Origin: G963665975 sp963665975 | Lineage (GTDB): Bacteria > Bacteroidota > Rhodothermia > Rhodothermales > Bin80 | Assembly (NCBI GenBank): GCA_963665975.1 | Contig: OY762508.1 | Span: 3,224,001-3,288,000, forward strand | Direction: 5' to 3' | Length of the DNA: 64,000 nucleotides | In this document: positions 11,501 to 19,135 of the stretch, one piece after another | How positions within the stretch are numbered: position 1 is the first letter of the stretch | How the letters are laid out: every line of letters starts with the position of its first letter | Notes under the pieces: generated by a model | What the model saw: the letters and a program-made list of their open reading frames with translations, nothing else | What the model was told of the DNA's origin: nothing | Databases searched by the model: none | Translations under genes and position numbers: made by a program

Positions 11501-11733
11501 TGCGTGTCCAGCCTTAGATTGGCTTTCCGCACGTTGTCATCCGGGCCATGGCATTTGTAGCAGCGATCCGAAAAAATGGGCTTAATATGGAAATTATAGT
11601 CTACCTGATCGGGCAGCGCTGGCGCCCGATCACCAGGCTGGCACCCGAATGCCAGAGAGCCCGCCAATAGCACAACGGACAAACGCAATCCGCCCGGTCG
11701 TCGTCTGGACAAGAATGGAAACAAACTGTTCAC
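8530..11733 (-). CDS. PSCyt1-PSCyt2(DUF1549)-LamG-PSD1(DUF1553) lipoprotein, copy B
   Basis: First gene of the three-gene operon and a 1067-residue paralogue of the protein encoded at 3881-7033, with the same domain order. A hydrophobic signal ends in a lipobox (L-A-F-G-C, Cys31). PSCyt1 has C-Y-K-C-H at residues 58-62, PSCyt2 runs from about 163 and has C-A-R-C-H near 348, the LamG module covers about 448-664 and PSD1 about 753-1045. The two copies flank the DUF1501 gene, and their LamG modules and C-termini differ clearly, so the duplication is old. Probably periplasm- or surface-attached and involved in polymer breakdown; that role is inferred from the family context only. Confidence 0.9.
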   Translation of the reverse strand: MNSLFPFLSRRRPGGLRLSVVLLAGSLAFGCQPGDRAPALPDQVDYNFHIKPIFSDRCYKCHGPDDNVRKANLRLDTQEGAFASSREDSTRRIVVPGNPEASKLIAHITATDPKQVMPPPESNLSLSPHEIALIRAWIRQGATWKPHWAFIPPELPDLPDIEQTAWPGNELDYFVLHKMEQAGFEPSPALAKEKLLRRVTFDLTGLPPEPADIDAFLADERADAYETVVDRLLASPAYGERMTSGWLDIARYADTHGYQDDRPRTMWPWRDWVVGAFNDNLPYDKFIIWQLAGDLLPEATYAQKLATGFNRNHAITQEGGVVPAEYLTEYVADRTNTTATAFLGLTMECARCHDHKFDPILQQDYYQMFAFFNTMEEQAQISYFDLAPEPAMPVEDAELEAQTAHTIARIEAEETLLANRKNPIAPSFVAQRSAFADGINVHASLESDLLAAYALDNLIAGGVRVNTGLEDVLEPPALLEGREGRAVTFDGVNFINLGDAADFDWYDRFSASAWIQPPHGGLEKDAGLLSKRNGEQKRGGYELVLMADRRLLLRLVHDNEHAIEVRTTRTMPIGRWSHVASTYDGSGRASGITLFINGAIQPVTTQQDDLDRQSILNGNDLLLGNWTPRMKVREDIHGFTGGAVDDVRLYTRLLSRLEVQVLAGASPDPAQAPVEELWDYYLTTQDTEALRRVTTLDSLRREHRDIPSVMIMEEAEDVRPTFVLARGAYDAPMDSVGPGTPDAILPFPEDLPPNRLGLARWLVNPRNPLPARVAVNRLWQMIFGMALVHTPEDFGSQGALPSHPELLDYLAVRFIESGWDIKAMLRLMVLSATYRQSADPTPELLAADPDNTLLVRGPKKRLSAEMMRDNALLISGLLVHDLGGPPVRPYQPPGVWKALANQIGENRYRVDPGENLYRRSLYTYWKRTIPPPAMLTFDAAERTICTVERHATSTPLQSLILLNDPQYVEAARVLAENLLAGPAIDAAARIGQAFRAVTSRIPTAQEMDILQSLLTEQTEHFRQHPERAVALLHVGASPQRAALEPVELAALTVVTSSLFNLDEAQFY

Positions 11734-12735
11734 AGATATCCACTAATGGCGACTCTTGCGTTATGCGGCAGCCCGACACCCTTGTCGGTGGACCGTTCTC
11801 CCGCGGCCACACACTGGCGACTGAGCGTCGCGCGCCACGATAGGGCGGCGTCTTTCGCCGTAGCTACCAGGATACTACGGTGCGGCGAGTGTGAGGCTCC
11901 ATGATACAATCGTTAGAAGATATTATTCGGAAATACCGTGTTCAAAGAGGCCTTGTAGCACGCAGAGGCGCAAGGATGCCATTGTTGGCCCGTGTAGTCG
12001 GCATACTCGTTGGAAAATCGCAACCAATCCGTTGCAAGAGCACTTTCCGCGCCGAGTACGAGTTCACGATTTATTGGAGTTGTCACTAAACGAAACCCAC
12101 AAGGGCGACCATACAAGAGGATCCAGCAGCAAACCGCACCAGCTGCCGGCGCATTCGTGCATCGACTTGGATGATTGCATCGGTCGACTTCTAACTGTGG
12201 CAAAGCTGCACCAGAGATCTGGCCATGCCATCCCTGTATTGGATCACGACGCCACGGTACTACCTACGCATTGGGATACCGTGGATACTACGCGGAAGTG
12301 CACTGCTTTACGTACCGTACACGGGACACGAGTCCGTTTATTGATCGCAGGCCCGCAGTCCATTACCAGTGTAGACCATTCCCGCCAGATAGCAGAATCG
12401 ACTGGTCGACGCTAATGCCGAGAATTGGTCCTGCTGCTACGGCCCCTGGTAATTACGACCAGTCATTTATCAGGCGTGGGCAATCCCGGACTATTGCCAG
12501 ATCTCCTGAGACTGAACGGGGCAGCCCAATCGCCTCGCTTCGAAGTGCCGGCTGGTATCATCGGCGTCAACCCCAGTCAGGTACGGATTGCGCACAACTG
12601 CTTCCGCATCTCTATGTCAGCAATCTGGCGCGCGGTGATACGTCCGTTGTCGGTGTCAAGTGGCAGCGGTAGAAGTAGATAGTTGCAGGTCCAGACCGCA
12701 CGTTCACCATGAGGGCGCGTTGCTCGAACCACGCG
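11734..12735. other. 1-kb intergenic region, no recognisable gene
   Basis: About 1,000 bases lie between the start of the PSD1 operon and the end of the DUF5916 gene. Open frames of up to about 170 codons exist on the plus strand, but their composition is unlike protein (rich in R, H, C and S) and none shows a known motif. A short hairpin occurs at 11773-11788. The region may hold the PSD1 operon promoter and decayed sequence. Confidence 0.5.
11773..11788. repeat. Short inverted repeat upstream of the PSD1 operon
   Basis: A perfect 6-base inverted repeat (ccgaca / tgtcgg) with a 4-base loop, about 40 bases upstream of the PSD1 copy B start codon. It has no T-run, so it is not a standard terminator; it could be an operator or chance. 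Confidence 0.3.
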
Positions 12736-15321
12736 TTATCGCAAAAAGGTATAGTTGAGCTTGATCAGAAACACGTTATTTGGGATGATATTAAAGGCGT
12801 CGGCGATCTGCCGGTCCATCGGGGTGTTGTAGGGTGAGGCGCCCCAAGGCGCGAGCGGGTTGAGCTCGTCTTCGGCCCTGCGCCCGTGGGTCCAGACGAG
12901 AAAGAGGGTCGAGCCGGGCCGATACTCCCAGCGTAGCACGGTGTTGGACTGAAAGCTGCTAAAGGCAAAGTCATCCCGCTTGGGAAAGGATTCGACCGGA
13001 ACCAGCGTGTCGCGGTCTTGCAGGATCTGAAAGTCGGCATAGCGGCCTCGCGCCACGAAGAGCTGGCCGTAGATCTGTAGCGAGAGGTTCCGGGTGAACG
13101 TGATGCTGCCACGAAGCGTGAAGTCTATCGAACGCGTGTCCCGCACGCCGAAAATAGAGACATAGTAGTGCCTGTCTGTGATAAAGTAATGCCCTTCCGT
13201 ATTGATGAAGGGGTTGATGCGGCTGAAGATGTTGTCAAGGCCACCCTGGTCTTCGATGGGAACGTAATAGTCCGGTCCCAGGTCATCCGGTGCGCCAGCC
13301 TCGATGCCGATCCACCATCCCTCCTCGCCACGTAGGAACGTTTCGTTGGACGACCAGGCGATTACGTCGCTCTCCCACTCGGCCTCTATGTCGGCCATCA
13401 GAGCCAAGCGCGAGCCGACATCCCAGTTGCCCCGAACGCTCAGCTCGAATTCTCTGCCGCCATCGTCCATGAACGTGAGGCTGGCCTCGGGCTCTACCTG
13501 CCAGGTGCGCCGATCATCCGTCTGAAACTCACCACCAAATTCAACAGCCCTGGGTTGGGCACGCGGGCCCAACCCTCTAGTTTCGAAAAGATCATAGCCA
13601 CCGAAAGGATAATCTACAGAGAAGTCGACACCGAATCCCCGGAAGCTGCGCAAGGTCCATCTTGAGAAGAAGCGCAGGTCCGTGCCCAGGTAAAGGCCGT
13701 CCAAGTATGACCATTGATGCCCGGTGTTGAAGCCGATGAAACCACGCTGGAAGGAGCCAAAGGGCTTATTGTCGTTAACCTGATAGTCAATGCCTGTGTC
13801 GAGGCTGAGGAAGTTGTTGCGGCGCAGGCGACCCACGTCGTTCGGGTTGTACTTGTCATCTAAGAGGTTGGCCGTGAGATCATACCGAAAACTGCCTTGT
13901 CGCTTCGCCCCTCTCAGCGAAGCCGCTACACCAGTCTCTTGCGCCTGATTCCCTTCCGACCAGCGACGGTGGGTAAAACTCGCAAGACCTGAGAGGCTGT
14001 AGGTGTTATTCCTGAAGCGGAGGTCCCAGTCCGCACCGCCGGCCAGGCTGCGCGGCCCCATGTCGTCTTCCGATCCATTGAAAACTGTGAGAATGCCTCC
14101 GATGGACGAGAGCGATTGGAACTGCTGGCTCAAACGGGCCACACCATATTGACGCCCCGGATTGAAGTCATCGCCCGTCATGGCTCCTAACACGCCGAAA
14201 GAGAGGCCACGTGCCGTCCGCCCGGAAAGCTTGGTCGCACCGATGATAGGGGTCTCTGCACCGATACGCCGCGTGTAGAGCAGGTTGCCGCCACCTCCGG
14301 GACCACCCTGGCCGATCCTGAACTCGTAGATCTGCGCGCCCTCGACGAAAAACGGACGGCGCTCGCTGAAGAATGTCTCAAAGGCGGTCAGATTCAGTTC
14401 CGCCGGGTCAGCATCAACCTGCCCGAAGTCGGGGTTGATGGTGGCATCGAGTGTGATATTCGATCCCAGCCCGATCTTCAGGTCGCCTCCGGCATCGACC
14501 GAACCGTCTCGGGCGATTTCACCGGGCTGGTCGGGGTTTTCCTCGGTTCGCAGGCGCGAGACCGTGTAGGGCTGCACCTGCACGTTACGCCGTGGCGCAA
14601 GGCCGTCAAGTCCCTCCAGGATTCCGTAGTTGGCCACCTGATTGTTGCGCTCGGCGCGACGCACGAGGGGCCACTGCACTTGCTCGCCACGCCGGGGCAT
14701 GCGCCGCTCAAAATGGATTCCCCAGGATTGCGTATTAGCCCTGGCGAAGCGGAGCATGCTGTAGGGAATGCGTATCTCGACGACCCATCCCTCCGAGGTG
14801 ACCTGTACGTTTGAGGTCCAGACGGCATTCCATGACTCGTCCATTCCGCGACCGGGACCTCCACCGCCAGTGCGGATGGCATCGTACTGCACGCCAGCTG
14901 CATTAACGCCGAAGACATAAGCTGATTTCTGATCAAAGTATGAGTCGAGGGAGATCACGAACCAATCCGCCCGATTGAAATCGTCACGCCGCCCGAGGGT
15001 TTGTTGAATGCCAGACGCCTCGTCATCAAAGAGAAAGGCCCCGATGTAGACATTGCTGGGGCCGTAGAGCACGCGCACTTCGGTTTTTTGGCTAGCAGGG
15101 GCTCCCTCTTCCGGCTCGGACTGCATAAATGCGGAAACCGCTTCGGCCTGCCTCCAGGCTGTTTCATTGAGCCGGCCATCGACAGAGACCGGCGCTTGGA
15201 CGTGATGAGCCTGGAGAGTAGGCCGCGTCCCTATGTCGATTTGCCGCGTCTGAGCAAGCAGGGCGTCAGAAGCTCCTGCCAGCAGGAGAAAAAGAAGGCA
15301 GAAAGAGCGTCCGAACGTCAT
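12736..15321 (-). CDS. CBM9-like/DUF5916 outer-membrane beta-barrel protein
   Basis: An 861-residue exported protein. The ATG at 15321 gives a clean signal peptide ending near L-L-A-Q (about residue 23); the longer in-frame start adds 55 residues without signal character. Residues about 42-230 resemble a CBM9-type module (V-D-G-R-L-N-E-T-A-W near its start), followed by the DUF5916 barrel with its typical F-F-S-E-R-R-P-F-F-V-E-G-A segment. The alternating aromatic pattern and C-terminal strand ending Y-T-F-L-R fit an outer-membrane barrel. The family is common in Bacteroidota, Rhodothermota and Gemmatimonadota; the substrate is unknown. Monocistronic. Confidence 0.87.
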   Translation of the reverse strand: MTFGRSFCLLFLLLAGASDALLAQTRQIDIGTRPTLQAHHVQAPVSVDGRLNETAWRQAEAVSAFMQSEPEEGAPASQKTEVRVLYGPSNVYIGAFLFDDEASGIQQTLGRRDDFNRADWFVISLDSYFDQKSAYVFGVNAAGVQYDAIRTGGGGPGRGMDESWNAVWTSNVQVTSEGWVVEIRIPYSMLRFARANTQSWGIHFERRMPRRGEQVQWPLVRRAERNNQVANYGILEGLDGLAPRRNVQVQPYTVSRLRTEENPDQPGEIARDGSVDAGGDLKIGLGSNITLDATINPDFGQVDADPAELNLTAFETFFSERRPFFVEGAQIYEFRIGQGGPGGGGNLLYTRRIGAETPIIGATKLSGRTARGLSFGVLGAMTGDDFNPGRQYGVARLSQQFQSLSSIGGILTVFNGSEDDMGPRSLAGGADWDLRFRNNTYSLSGLASFTHRRWSEGNQAQETGVAASLRGAKRQGSFRYDLTANLLDDKYNPNDVGRLRRNNFLSLDTGIDYQVNDNKPFGSFQRGFIGFNTGHQWSYLDGLYLGTDLRFFSRWTLRSFRGFGVDFSVDYPFGGYDLFETRGLGPRAQPRAVEFGGEFQTDDRRTWQVEPEASLTFMDDGGREFELSVRGNWDVGSRLALMADIEAEWESDVIAWSSNETFLRGEEGWWIGIEAGAPDDLGPDYYVPIEDQGGLDNIFSRINPFINTEGHYFITDRHYYVSIFGVRDTRSIDFTLRGSITFTRNLSLQIYGQLFVARGRYADFQILQDRDTLVPVESFPKRDDFAFSSFQSNTVLRWEYRPGSTLFLVWTHGRRAEDELNPLAPWGASPYNTPMDRQIADAFNIIPNNVFLIKLNYTFLR

Positions 15322-15572
15322 GGAATCATGGTAATTCGATGATCTCGAGCAGGGTGTCCCGGAGATGAGAGAACCCTGTACTACATGCCTCGCACCAGAG
15401 AGTCCGCGCACTTTCCACCCTTGATGCCTTGCCGAGACCGAAGTATAGCGGATATACGCTGTGCGAATGGAAGCCAGGCACGCCATTACATACCTTTAGA
15501 CTTAGACGTACAGTATGGAAATTATATTCCAAAGTGACAGCAGATATCGAAAACATTTTGTGATCTAATGAC

Positions 15573-15905
15573 TTACGCCTCTGGATCATGCACGAGCGTG
15601 ATCTTGAAGTAATAGACGCAGTCTTTACGCGCGGTCAAGTCATTGATCAGCACCATCGACACGTCATTGTAACCTTTGGTGACGATGTCAAGGTCCCCTT
15701 CATTGTCGAGGTCGAAGATGATCGACGCCCGTGATTCCAACACGGCCGAGATGTCGTACTGTTGGTTCGGCTCATACTCCACGCGCGTCCCGTGGCCTTA
15801 ACCCTTGCCGAGGCAATGAACTTTGAACCAGAGCTTGGCCGTCCGTCCGTTCCGCCGCCGAGGATTAACTCGCTGTCGAGAAAACACGCCCCGGTTATTC
15901 AACAG
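15573..15905 (-). pseudogene. CRTAC1/UnbV-type FG-GAP repeat protein fragment
   Basis: Reading right to left, one frame gives N-N-R-G-V-F, then A-K-L-W-F-K-V-H, an in-frame TAA at 15798-15800, and then D-L-D-N-E-G-D-L-D-I-V and V-L-I-N-D-L. The G-D-L-D-I-V element and the N-D-L element following it are the hallmark of VCBS/FG-GAP repeats next to an ASPIC/UnbV domain in CRTAC1-family proteins. The ASPIC domain itself is missing, the fragment is about 110 codons against several hundred in intact members, and it directly abuts the truncated insertion sequence at about 15907. It is a relic of a secreted or calcium-binding-type protein. Confidence 0.6.
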
Positions 15906-15907
15906 CA

Positions 15908-16661
15908 CGGAAGCGCCTCCTCCAGGTGCATTGCATGCTGACGCTCCAATCGATTCAGTTCCTTCGGACGCTCCTCACCCTTGGAAGGACACCCCTGTTT
16001 GCGCTTCGGGTGCTCCGGCTCCCTTGTCTTTCGCACAGGCTTCTCTCGCGTCTCTCTCGCCGGTGCATCACGCGAAATTTGGCCCACTACCTGCTCCGCT
16101 TATGCCTCTACTATCAACGCCACGTGCAGGCGAGCCGGCAGATCGGCCTCCACAAACTCCCCTAACGCGCGCGAAAATGTCCTTCGGAACATCGCGCAAC
16201 GGTTCCCACCTACACATACGCCGAAGAATCGGATCCAAACGCACCCGTTCCATCGACGCCGTTGTTGTCGGACCAGCATACACCATCTTGGCCAGAAACG
16301 CCCGCGCAAGCGTGGTGCGATGTTTCAGCAGACGACCCGGCATGCGATCCGGGATGCTTGGCTGAACGCGCTCGACAGACACCATCTCCAGGGCCAACAA
16401 TAGCTTCATGTGGCGCCCGACCACGGTGCCCCGCCTCGTCCATCTGAACAAGAAGTTCTTGTTGGAGACGGATCCAGAGACCGCGTAATTCCCTTGTTTC
16501 TTTATTCCAATGGGTAAGAATCCCTACATCTTTCGGAGACTGTACATGGCCTGCTCAAGTTCGTAATCCGCAACTGTTCCACCCCAGATGGGCGCCAGAT
16601 TACCTAAGGTCTTCCTCACAAGCAGAAAAATCCTTCAAATCAGGGGTTTTGCAAGTGGCTC
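15908..16661 (-). mobile_element. Truncated DDE insertion sequence, copy 1 (relative of the 25.6-27.3 kb element)
   Basis: The transposase N-terminal half is readable on the minus strand: L-L-L-A-L-E-M-V-S-V-E-R and A-R-A-F-L-A-K-M-V match the element at 25894-27027. The frame changes near 16190 and a stop occurs at 16100; H-L-E-E is the last shared motif before the copy breaks off against the UnbV fragment. The right end (16643-16661) ends in ttttgcaagtggctc, nearly identical to the right end of copy 2. The catalytic C-terminal half and the left end are lost, so it cannot move by itself. Confidence 0.75.
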
Positions 16662-16726
16662 GACTCTCCTGGGAAATTTGTGGAATGCGCACAGAAGTTG
16701 TTCCAGTCGGGTAGACGGATACGGAA

Positions 16727-17065
16727 TCAGTTTCTTGCTTCGCGGCTATTCTCCAGATGTTTCCGAATGGTGATCCAATCGTGCTGGAACGCATTAAGAT
16801 CGTACTGGCTGGTAACCCTTCGAGCACTGGCATAGTCCATCATTTCCCACAACGTAATTCCGGCACTTTGTGCTGCCTGGGCCAGGGATATCGATCCGGT
16901 GGCATACATCTGGAGATAGTGGTCCATCTTCCACAGGAGGATGGCTCTTGACAGCAACTGACGCATAATAGTGGCGCGGTCGGTGTGCTCCACGGCCTGA
17001 ATTGTTTCCAGATCCTGGAGCATTTCTGACGATAGCACGTCTTTTGTAGGATCCTGGTATGGCAT
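16727..17065 (-). CDS. UPF0175-family antitoxin
   Basis: A 112-residue small protein with the UPF0175 signature: G-S-I-S-L-A-Q-A-A-Q-S-A-G-I-T-L-W-E-M-M-D-Y at about residues 57-78, a helix-turn-helix-like segment that in this family probably binds DNA and neutralises a partner PIN-domain nuclease. The N-terminal R-A-T-I-M-R-Q-L-L-S-R-A also fits. Its ATG lies one base after the stop of the DUF3368/PIN gene, so the two are co-translated. The order here is toxin first, antitoxin second, the reverse of the arrangement usually seen for this pair. Start chosen by spacing and family length. Confidence 0.8.
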   Translation of the reverse strand: MPYQDPTKDVLSSEMLQDLETIQAVEHTDRATIMRQLLSRAILLWKMDHYLQMYATGSISLAQAAQSAGITLWEMMDYASARRVTSQYDLNAFQHDWITIRKHLENSREARN

Positions 17066-17066
17066 G

Positions 17067-17576
17067 TCAGGCTCCTTTTGCCTGGCTTAGTATGGTTGTC
17101 AAGACGGAGTCGGAAATTCTGGATCGCCTGGCGAGTTCCCGAATAGCTCCTCCCAGATGCGACGCACTCAGAACCTGCTTTACGTGTGCTTCCAATAATT
17201 CGCCCGCCGTCCCGATGTGTTCGATGCCGATCGTTTTGGCTGCGTTTCTGGCGGCCTTATCGTCGATGACCAAGCGTATGTTTCTTGTCTGGGCGATAGC
17301 CAATGCCTCTGCCTGGCCTGGTCCGAATCGGAAATGCTCCAAGATGGTTCGCATCAATGTGTGTTCGGTTGATGTCAGGCTGGCAACCATGAGCCAGCCG
17401 CTGTTTATGGCAGCCTCCAGACGTTGAACATCGGGGGTCTGAATGGCTCCGCCCGCTTCAACCGTTTCCGCGTGAACAGTAGGACCAATCCAGACATCAC
17501 CGCGACCTTGATTCAGCAATCCGAACTGCCGGTTTTTGGCCATTAGTATTAGGGGAGAGGAGTCAAGTGCTGTCAT
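17067..17576 (-). CDS. DUF3368 PIN-domain toxin (probable RNase)
   Basis: A 169-residue PIN-like protein. L-D-S-S-P-L-I at residues 4-10 supplies the first acidic residue of the PIN core, a mid-protein acidic helix (G-P-G-Q-A-E-A-L-A-I-A) supplies the next, and L-V-I-D-D-K-A-A-R near the middle supplies the third; this set is typical of DUF3368. These proteins are metal-dependent RNases acting as toxins. The ATG at 17576 was chosen because homologues begin about three residues before the D-S-S-P motif; the in-frame upstream extension of 57 codons lacks homologous character. It pairs with the UPF0175 gene immediately downstream. Confidence 0.78.
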   Translation of the reverse strand: MTALDSSPLILMAKNRQFGLLNQGRGDVWIGPTVHAETVEAGGAIQTPDVQRLEAAINSGWLMVASLTSTEHTLMRTILEHFRFGPGQAEALAIAQTRNIRLVIDDKAARNAAKTIGIEHIGTAGELLEAHVKQVLSASHLGGAIRELARRSRISDSVLTTILSQAKGA

Positions 17577-18004
17577 ATCGATGCAGGGCACGCGAATGGA
17601 CTCAGTGCACAAATATTCCCCTTGGCCGTTGTGAGGCTCCTGGCAAGATAGTGAGTACGATACATGTACATGCGATATCCTGGCACGCGGCGCAACGCTG
17701 CGTTCCGAGTAAACGAAATGGCACTCGGCACCGGATCGCAGCACCACGTTGTTTCCTGCTCATGGGAACACCGCAAATACTCCGCGGCAATGAGCGGAAG
17801 CAAGTACTGATGTAAGAGACTGAACAACAGATAGATAACGATGCATCTTGATGTGATGGATATACTGATTCAACGGAACAAAATCGTTATGAATCGTTGG
17901 TGGCGAGATGGCAAGCAGGATTCGCAGAAACAGAACGCGAGAGGGTTGCAGTCAAGATTGACCGGTGATGGTGTGGACATTCAAAATTGGACGATGGCAA
18001 TAGC
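17577..18004. other. Divergent intergenic region
   Basis: This 428-base gap separates the toxin-antitoxin pair (minus) from the SbcD-like operon (plus). It must hold two divergent promoters. Only shadow frames are present; no repeat, RNA gene or terminator was recognised. Confidence 0.5.
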
Positions 18005-19135
18005 ATGGGCGAATTCCGCTTTCTTCACACTTCCGACCTGCATCTGGGACGCCGGTTCAGCAATCTTTCGGAAGACATTCGTGGTCGTCTCGTAGAGGCT
18101 CGTCATACGGCGATTGAGTATTTATCGGTGGTCGCGAGGGAGCGCGGCGCTAGGCATGTGCTCGTTGCCGGGGACCTCTTCGATACCGAAACCCCTTCTG
18201 ATCGCGTGTGGCGCCAGGCCGTCACGGCCATGGGCGCTGCACACGACTTGCATTGGTGGATTATTCCCGGAAATCACGATAGCCTATCTGCAGAATCACT
18301 CTGGTCTCGTTTCCAGGCGCACGCGCCGGAAGGCGTACACCTCATGCATTACGCGGAACCGGAGGTCATTGCGGAGGGAGTGACGTTGCTTCCGGCGCCG
18401 GCGACTCGCCGATTCCCGGGCCGCGATCTGACAGAATGGATGCAGCATTGTACGACCGAGGACGGGCACCTCAGGATTGGACTGGCGCACGGCGGCGTGC
18501 TTTCCTTCGCCAGTGAGGACAAGGATCCGGAGACGATCGCGTTGGACCGGGCCACGTCATCCGGGCTCGATTATCTGGCCTTGGGCGATTGGCACGGGTA
18601 TCACCGTGTTGACGACCGAACCTACTATTCCGGTACGCCGGAGCGCGACCGCTTCAAGCATGCGGGTAGAGGGGAATGTCTGACCGTCTCGATAGCTGGT
18701 CCTGGAGCCATTCCCCAGGTCGAAAGGATCACGACAGGAATGTTTGACTGGTCTGAATTGGAACTTGCGCTGACTCCAGAGCAGGACGCGGCTCAGGCGT
18801 TCCACGCAGCGCTGCCACAGGACAGGTCTGCGCGTCGGAACATGCTGCTCAGGATGCGAGCTTCGGGCTGGCTCCGTCTCCCTGAACGTATCGCCCTCAA
18901 AATAGCAGGGGATGAGGCGGCGCCTGAGTTTGGATACTTTGAGTTAATAGAGGATAACCTGAAAACGGAATACGCAGCCGATGATCTGGATGCGATCGCT
19001 ACAGGAGGCGCTCTGCGCATTGCAGCCGATCAACTGTACCGGGAATCCCGAACAGAGCCTGATTCCGAAGCTCGCGCGGTTGCCGCCGCCGCCCTGCGAC
19101 GGCTCTATAGTTACGTAAGCGTGGAGACCCAATGA
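18005..19135 (+). CDS. SbcD/Mre11-like metallophosphoesterase (DNA exonuclease)
   Basis: A 376-residue calcineurin-like phosphoesterase of the DNA repair exonuclease group. Metal-binding motifs are in order: S-D-L-H (Asp11, His13), A-G-D-L-F-D (Asp57), P-G-N-H-D (Asn90, His91), L-A-H-G-G near 160 and G-D-W-H-G-Y-H near 200. Such proteins cut DNA ends or hairpins together with an SMC-like ATPase. The ATG at 18005 is preferred to the TTG at 17987, because homology starts at F-R-F-L-H. Its stop overlaps the start of the ATPase gene (ATGA), so both are made together. It heads an operon with the following two or three genes. The family match is clear; whether it serves general repair or defence is open. 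Confidence 0.88.
   Translation: MGEFRFLHTSDLHLGRRFSNLSEDIRGRLVEARHTAIEYLSVVARERGARHVLVAGDLFDTETPSDRVWRQAVTAMGAAHDLHWWIIPGNHDSLSAESLWSRFQAHAPEGVHLMHYAEPEVIAEGVTLLPAPATRRFPGRDLTEWMQHCTTEDGHLRIGLAHGGVLSFASEDKDPETIALDRATSSGLDYLALGDWHGYHRVDDRTYYSGTPERDRFKHAGRGECLTVSIAGPGAIPQVERITTGMFDWSELELALTPEQDAAQAFHAALPQDRSARRNMLLRMRASGWLRLPERIALKIAGDEAAPEFGYFELIEDNLKTEYAADDLDAIATGGALRIAADQLYRESRTEPDSEARAVAAAALRRLYSYVSVETQ

Noticed and set aside
12175..12672. 165-codon plus-strand frame in the 1-kb gap
   Set aside because: Arg/His/Ser-rich with no motif, and other frames of the same stretch are open too; not supported as a gene.
15823..16365. 180-codon plus-strand frame
   Set aside because: It runs antisense through the truncated transposase and the UnbV relic; no independent gene features.
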